10,000 nucleotides of DNA from Acropora yongei (Eukaryota; Cnidaria; Anthozoa; Scleractinia; Acroporidae). The notes beneath the pieces are model-generated. The model did no database searches. It was not told the DNA's origin and saw nothing but the letters and a program-made list of their open reading frames with translations. This document shows positions 1 to 4,928 of this stretch, in pieces. The DNA lies in the NCBI GenBank assembly GCA_014634225.1, contig BLFN01000196.1, forward strand, positions 6,440,861 through 6,450,860, written 5' to 3'. Position 1 is the stretch's first letter, and every line of letters starts with the position of its first letter. The position numbers were made by a program, and so were the translations under genes.

Positions 1-454
1 AGATCTCCAAATTGACCCCGAAATGATCCCAACCCCGAAATGATCCCCAAAGAATTAGGGAATGGGGCCGAAACAGCCGACCATGGTGGCGTGATACATG
101 TTCGGTTGATAAAGTTGTGCGCATGCGTTTGGTGAAGGCCACAGCACAGGGTGGTGTAAGGTGTATCCACCTTGCCATTTTTCGACTATTCAAATGAACG
201 ATTTGGGGAAAACCATTTTGGAGCAAGTCGTCACTGCCACCTCAGAAGACCGACTTTTCCAGCTATTCTCTCTTTTTTCTCTTTTTAGGTCTGGTACGTT
301 ATCTTTTTCCGTTGAGCAAACGATCATGGTCTTACCGGGAGGCTAGTGTTGTCCACCATGCATTAAGTCTTCAAACCCAGAGCCAATAACGCTGAATTCT
401 ACTAAGGTAACTTCATATACACAGATACGACAAAACAATCATAAATATGAAGCC
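1..454. other. Downstream flank, no gene seen
   Basis: This stretch lies past the 3' end of the LOX gene. It holds a short two-copy repeat (16-47) and a short plus-strand open frame (161-346) rich in low-complexity Ser/Phe/Leu codons with no recognisable motif. I see no coding signal or RNA gene. Confidence 0.5.
16..47 (+). repeat. Two-copy 17-base tandem repeat
   Basis: The 15-mer CCCCGAAATGATCCC occurs at 16-30 and again at 33-47, a 17-base period. The next bases (CCAAAG...) break the pattern. It could be the edge of a longer repeat lying outside the window. Confidence 0.7.
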
Positions 455-469
455 TTTATTACTTTTATT
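455..469 (-). terminator. Two overlapping-range AATAAA polyadenylation signals
   Basis: On the minus strand AATAAA occurs at 455-460 and 464-469, which is 123-137 bases past the LOX stop codon. This is a normal 3'UTR length for an invertebrate gene, so the transcript probably ends near 430-445. The hexamers are seen directly; their use is inferred. Confidence 0.6.
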
Positions 470-591
470 ACAAACGCCTTCTTATCAGACGATTAGTTTA
501 AACTATTAACATATTGTTTAGAAGGTTCCAGTTCCTGTGACTAATTCCTAGATTGCTGGGTGAGCTGCATCGTTTGCCCTTATTTGTCAGT

Positions 592-825
592 TTATGTTTG
601 GATGCTGTTTGGTACCCATGGATATTGCATGTAGGGATAGCTCAGGCGAGAAAAATTTAATCTGCGTCGGTTCCTATATCTTAGACGCGGAGTTATAGCG
701 AACTTGAAATAATCGTGATAAAAGCGTAAAATCTGAGATGCAAAAGGGTCGGTAAGCTCACTGTAGTAGTCGAACAACGTATCGTAATGGTACAAGCCCA
801 CATTCATGGCAACCTCGATCTGTGC
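592..825 (-). CDS. LOX exon 12: C-terminus and stop
   Basis: Encodes residues 566-642 after a strong polypyrimidine acceptor. It starts AQIEVAMNVGLYHYD, continues through DPFASQILRF and an Arg/Asn-rich stretch, and ends YPYMQYPWVPNSIQT followed by TAA. The end matches the LOX tail 'PY..lP..iPNSI.I', with the same length after PNSI but Thr in place of the final Ile. Confidence 0.93.
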   Translation of the reverse strand, partial: AQIEVAMNVGLYHYDTLFDYYSELTDPFASQILRFYHDYFKFAITPRLRYRNRRRLNFSRLSYPYMQYPWVPNSIQT

Positions 826-3800
826 CTAGAAAAAAAAAGAGGATGCTTTTAATGAAATCCATGCGTTGTATCTCACAAAACTCACTGCCATTTTATGTGA
901 AGGATATGCATGCACCTAGCCTCATGGGACTAAAGCTGGTGCATTGATTAGGGTGCTTTCCTCTCACAGTGTGCGCCGGGTTCGCTTCCCGGACTCAGGG
1001 TCGTCATGATGAAGGTCAACTTTGTTGTTCGGGTGGTCTTTCGAGAGGTATATCTCAAAAAATAACTCTTCTCAATTCAGCCTTATTTTTCACTTCACAA
1101 GAACGAATGATTCGTTCTTGATGAGGTGGAAGACAAGAGCCAAGAAAAACAACAGCCAAAGCAACAACAATTATATCTGCCGCCACAACTGCTAGCATAT
1201 CACCATCGAGTTAGGTTTAGTTAAAGGTTGGAGCTAGAACTGTGCCGTTTCATTGAGCAAGAATGTCTTGGCAAAGTCACTTACAACTGATATGTAGGTA
1301 TTTGGCAAATTGAAGACGGAAGTTTGTCCAGGTGGTATTCGTCTGTCGTTGTAGACCTTGGTGGGTAAGATAGGTGTGAAAGCCCCATAATCGCCACTTG
1401 GATAATTGACAGCTGAATGTTTCACGCTCAGTACCCAGATCATTTTGGTTACCACGTCTATGACCTCTTCCTTGGTGTTTAACACGGCTGGGAAGTCTTT
1501 GATCTAACGAAACAAGAGACAATCGCAGTTACTCGTCGAGTTCATCAGGAAGAGTTTCCCCCAGATTGTTATATCAAGCCACTTGTAATAAAAGGAATCC
1601 TGTACTATTTCTGGATCATTACTGGATCGTAACAGCTCCATAAGACATTTCATTTTGGTGACACCGGGAGATATTATATGTTGAGGCAAAAATGAGACCA
1701 GACGGGTTCGCCAAATGCATGCCATTACAGAGCAGACCATACGGAATCCATCACTCAAAAATTTGCCCAAATATTCAAATTTGCTTTTCCTGCCAGAATC
1801 TTTTTCGACATAAAAGGCAGAATAACACAATGGCCAGGCATTGGGCTATTCTCATGCGGACGCGGGATTTCCAGATTCAAATTCCGCCCTGGTTGGATTT
1901 GTTTTCGGTGCCCTTGAATTCAATTGCACCAAGCTTTGTAATTTGAGAACTGGTTGCTTCCTTCCTCTTGGGTTCAGTTACTTTCCCACACGACCGTCAA
2001 TCTCCCAGCTTTAAATAATACCGTCTTTGAAGATATCTTTGTGTTTTAAAGTAGTTATGTGAAGCAGCACCAACAACACCGGAGCTTTTCGTACGGTCCT
2101 AGCCTAATTGTAGGCTGCATGGTATTGACGTTGGGGTGTGAAGTCCCGAAAAGATCGTTCATGTAATTACGTGCACCTCCGGACACATGTGGAAACGATT
2201 TGGACTTGTGGTTCTAGGTTAGCGGCCTTGCTACGGGTGTAAAAAAAGTACCTTAAACTTTGCTCGCATGCATAGGGAGAAAGAGTGTCGTTGGCGCCTC
2301 CAAAGTGTGCTAATAGTTTAATCACCTTTCCATTCCCTCCATCTGGGCCAGATCCATTTATGGCCAACTCATTAACAAACGCTTGTAATTCGTTGTCTTC
2401 CTTAACTGCATCATTGCTTCTGTAGTAGCTGAAACCGAAGAAAACATAACCAGTTTTGTTGGTCACAGTAGAAAGCAGAAAATAACTCTAGCACAGAAGC
2501 AATTGGAAAGTTAAATCAAACTATAATTTTCAGGTATGGGATGGTCAGTATCTTAGAACACGACACGCGAAACGAAATGTTTGGTGCCGTTGTGTGAAGT
2601 GTGGTCACGATTACGGGAAAATTTATTATGAGGCTTCATATTTGATACCTAATAAAAGCATAGCTAACATGTACTGACTTGTTAACATAATCCTGCACCA
2701 TTCTTTCGATTGCCATCAACAAGAATGCACAGTCATTTCGGTAGGGAAAATTTGGAAGCATCTTCTTGTCATCCAGGCCACGCTTCTGTTTAAAAAAGTG
2801 TGACAATTAAAATGTCATTCCTACTAAAATATCGGGATAAACATTGTGAGATCTTCAAATTAAAGAAGAAGAAATTATGTTTCCCTCCTTTCAGTTTTTG
2901 CTTAGATCTTTGCTAGAACCTCTAAGAAGATTTCAGTTTTGTTTCCTACTTGATTTCTCACTGCCAGAAAGGGGGGAAATCGATGGTTTCTTCCAACAGC
3001 TTTTGTCGATGATGGCAGTTCTCTCTGGAGCTGTAGAAATAGATCTTACCCTTGTAGTTCCATATTTCCACATTGCCTTGCACATGGAATGGCAACTTAT
3101 TGGGGAAAGAAAATACCATTTGGATCAAGCGTGATACAAAATAAGCATGATTTTAATACCTTCATATCACTATGGAAATCTACATCTTTCCAAGTTAGTT
3201 TTTTGTAGGCGCGTCGAATTAGCTGTATTGTGCCTTTGTACCCCATTGCAGTGAGTATATCCATGTAGCCATCAGGTTTGATCAGTGAAGGGGACCCAAT
3301 CGTGTTTGTTGTAAGGAGCCCTCTGCAGTGATACTTGAGGATTTGGTTCAGCGGGTGCTTAGAGGAAAGGTGACGATACAAAACTACACAGAAAGGCTCC
3401 ATTAGAAGATGAACCTGAAAATGAATGAAATGAAAGGACGATCGAAAGTACGCAACTTGATGGAATTTGGACCTTCCTTGGGACTGTTGCAGACATGCTG
3501 TTTTCAACTATATCTATGGGTATGCAAACTTACGAGGAAAACAAAAGAAGGAAGAGCGTTTGCATGATAAAAGGAATAGCTTTGTCTCCCGACCTTCAAA
3601 AGATGTTCCACCATCTGGCCGTGCGCGTAATCTGTTGCCTGTACAATCCATTTGGCCAACGTCCAATAATCGCCATCACGAGGGGAAAACACAGGAGCAT
3701 CTACAGAGTAGCAAAACAAATGTTCATGATAAACCTGCTTTCATGTACGTCTCCTTCTGTCCGGTTTCCTCAGCCTTCCCTCCCCCCCATCATAACATGG

Positions 3801-4897
3801 TGACTCTCAAGAATTAAACGAAGTTCGCTTTTTTCATTTCCTGACGCTCTACGGCCATTTTTCTACTGACAGTGGCTAAGGTACCTTTATTTATACACCT
3901 GTCTGCACTTATGTCCAAGATTGGCGGGGATTATATGTGTGCACGTTAAATTTTGACAATCGTCAGGAAGTGTCCCGTTAATTCTAAGCCTAAAATACCT
4001 GTTTGTAACAGGGTTTACGTTTGTGGCTGGAATATTTGCTAGCTTGGGATTAGGCGCCTGTTTTTGTCATCTTGCGGGCAAAAGTTAGGAGGTCACTTCA
4101 TGACCTTTACTGTCTGTTTTCTTCATTACAAGTGATATTGAGTCAAAGAGTGAAGGGACACTTTATGACGCTTATTGACGTTTAATACTTGCAATCCTTG
4201 CTACCTCTGTACACTTGAATGAAAGACGACGTGCAGTGGAGTTTTCTCTCTCTATAGAAACAAAGCGATACGATAGGGCCAGGTTTCAAACCCCCAACCT
4301 CTAGATTTGAAGTCCAACTCAAAATGACTACACCGCTGCCGCTCCATTTATTTGCTAGCTACAGTGTATATATGGAATAATTCATAAAGGTGCATGGAAC
4401 AGAAAATTGTCCGCTGTTCATCCTACCTGGTTTATAATCAAGCTGAATGGCTGCTGGACGAAGTCGTTTCCCACTTTTTTGGGATTTAATGGCGAAGAGA
4501 GCCACTGGCGATTTGAGAGGCCACATAGTTCGACCAGGAGTTTGATCAACTACATCAGCAAATGAGACCAAGTCGTCAAAGACCTCGTATCTGAGAGCGT
4601 ACACGTTTCCTTTCCTTATAGCCTAATATCGAGTAAAAAAGATCTGGTTTAGAAAATTTCTTTCTTTTTTATTCCGACTCAGTGAGCCTCGGAATAAATT
4701 CAACTGTCCCCATTGAGGAGTTCCAGCTACAGGATTGGGTTCCCTGTTAAGCTGTAGGAGACTCGTCGGAGTATGATTAAGAAACTCGGCTCAATTAGCA
4801 ATTGTCCCCTTTAGTTTGCTATTAATTTAGTTTTTGTTGTTAGGTTTATCCCTGTTCTTAACGTAATTTAATAGTGCTTTATAAATAATGTATTATT

Positions 4898-4928
<31 letters not shown>

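Larger units (their letters stand above)
826..1284 (-). other. LOX intron 11
   Basis: This 459-base intron starts with GTAAGT and ends with a long pyrimidine tract plus TAG. It contains a tRNA-derived SINE remnant (about 915-1060, plus strand) and a 23-base near-perfect palindrome (1098-1120). Confidence 0.85.
3701..4426 (-). other. LOX intron 6
   Basis: This 726-base intron holds a minus-strand tRNA-like SINE remnant (4277-4345) and an inverted pair of AGGTCA half-sites (4090-4106). It also has a run of C residues near 3781 on the plus strand. No coding signal is seen. Confidence 0.8.

Noticed and set aside
1504..1830. 108-codon minus-strand open frame just 5' of LOX exon 11
   Set aside because: It is in frame with the exon but ends in the TAG of the splice acceptor, has no LOX motif, and would break the well-matched junction between exons 10 and 11.
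2877..3134. 85-codon plus-strand open frame
   Set aside because: It is antisense within LOX intron 8, with no domain or splice logic; best explained by chance.
3467..3817. Two overlapping plus-strand open frames of over 100 codons
   Set aside because: They are the antisense shadow of LOX exon 7 and its flanking introns.
4277..4345. Functional tRNA gene
   Set aside because: The arms do not pair well and no acceptor stem is visible.
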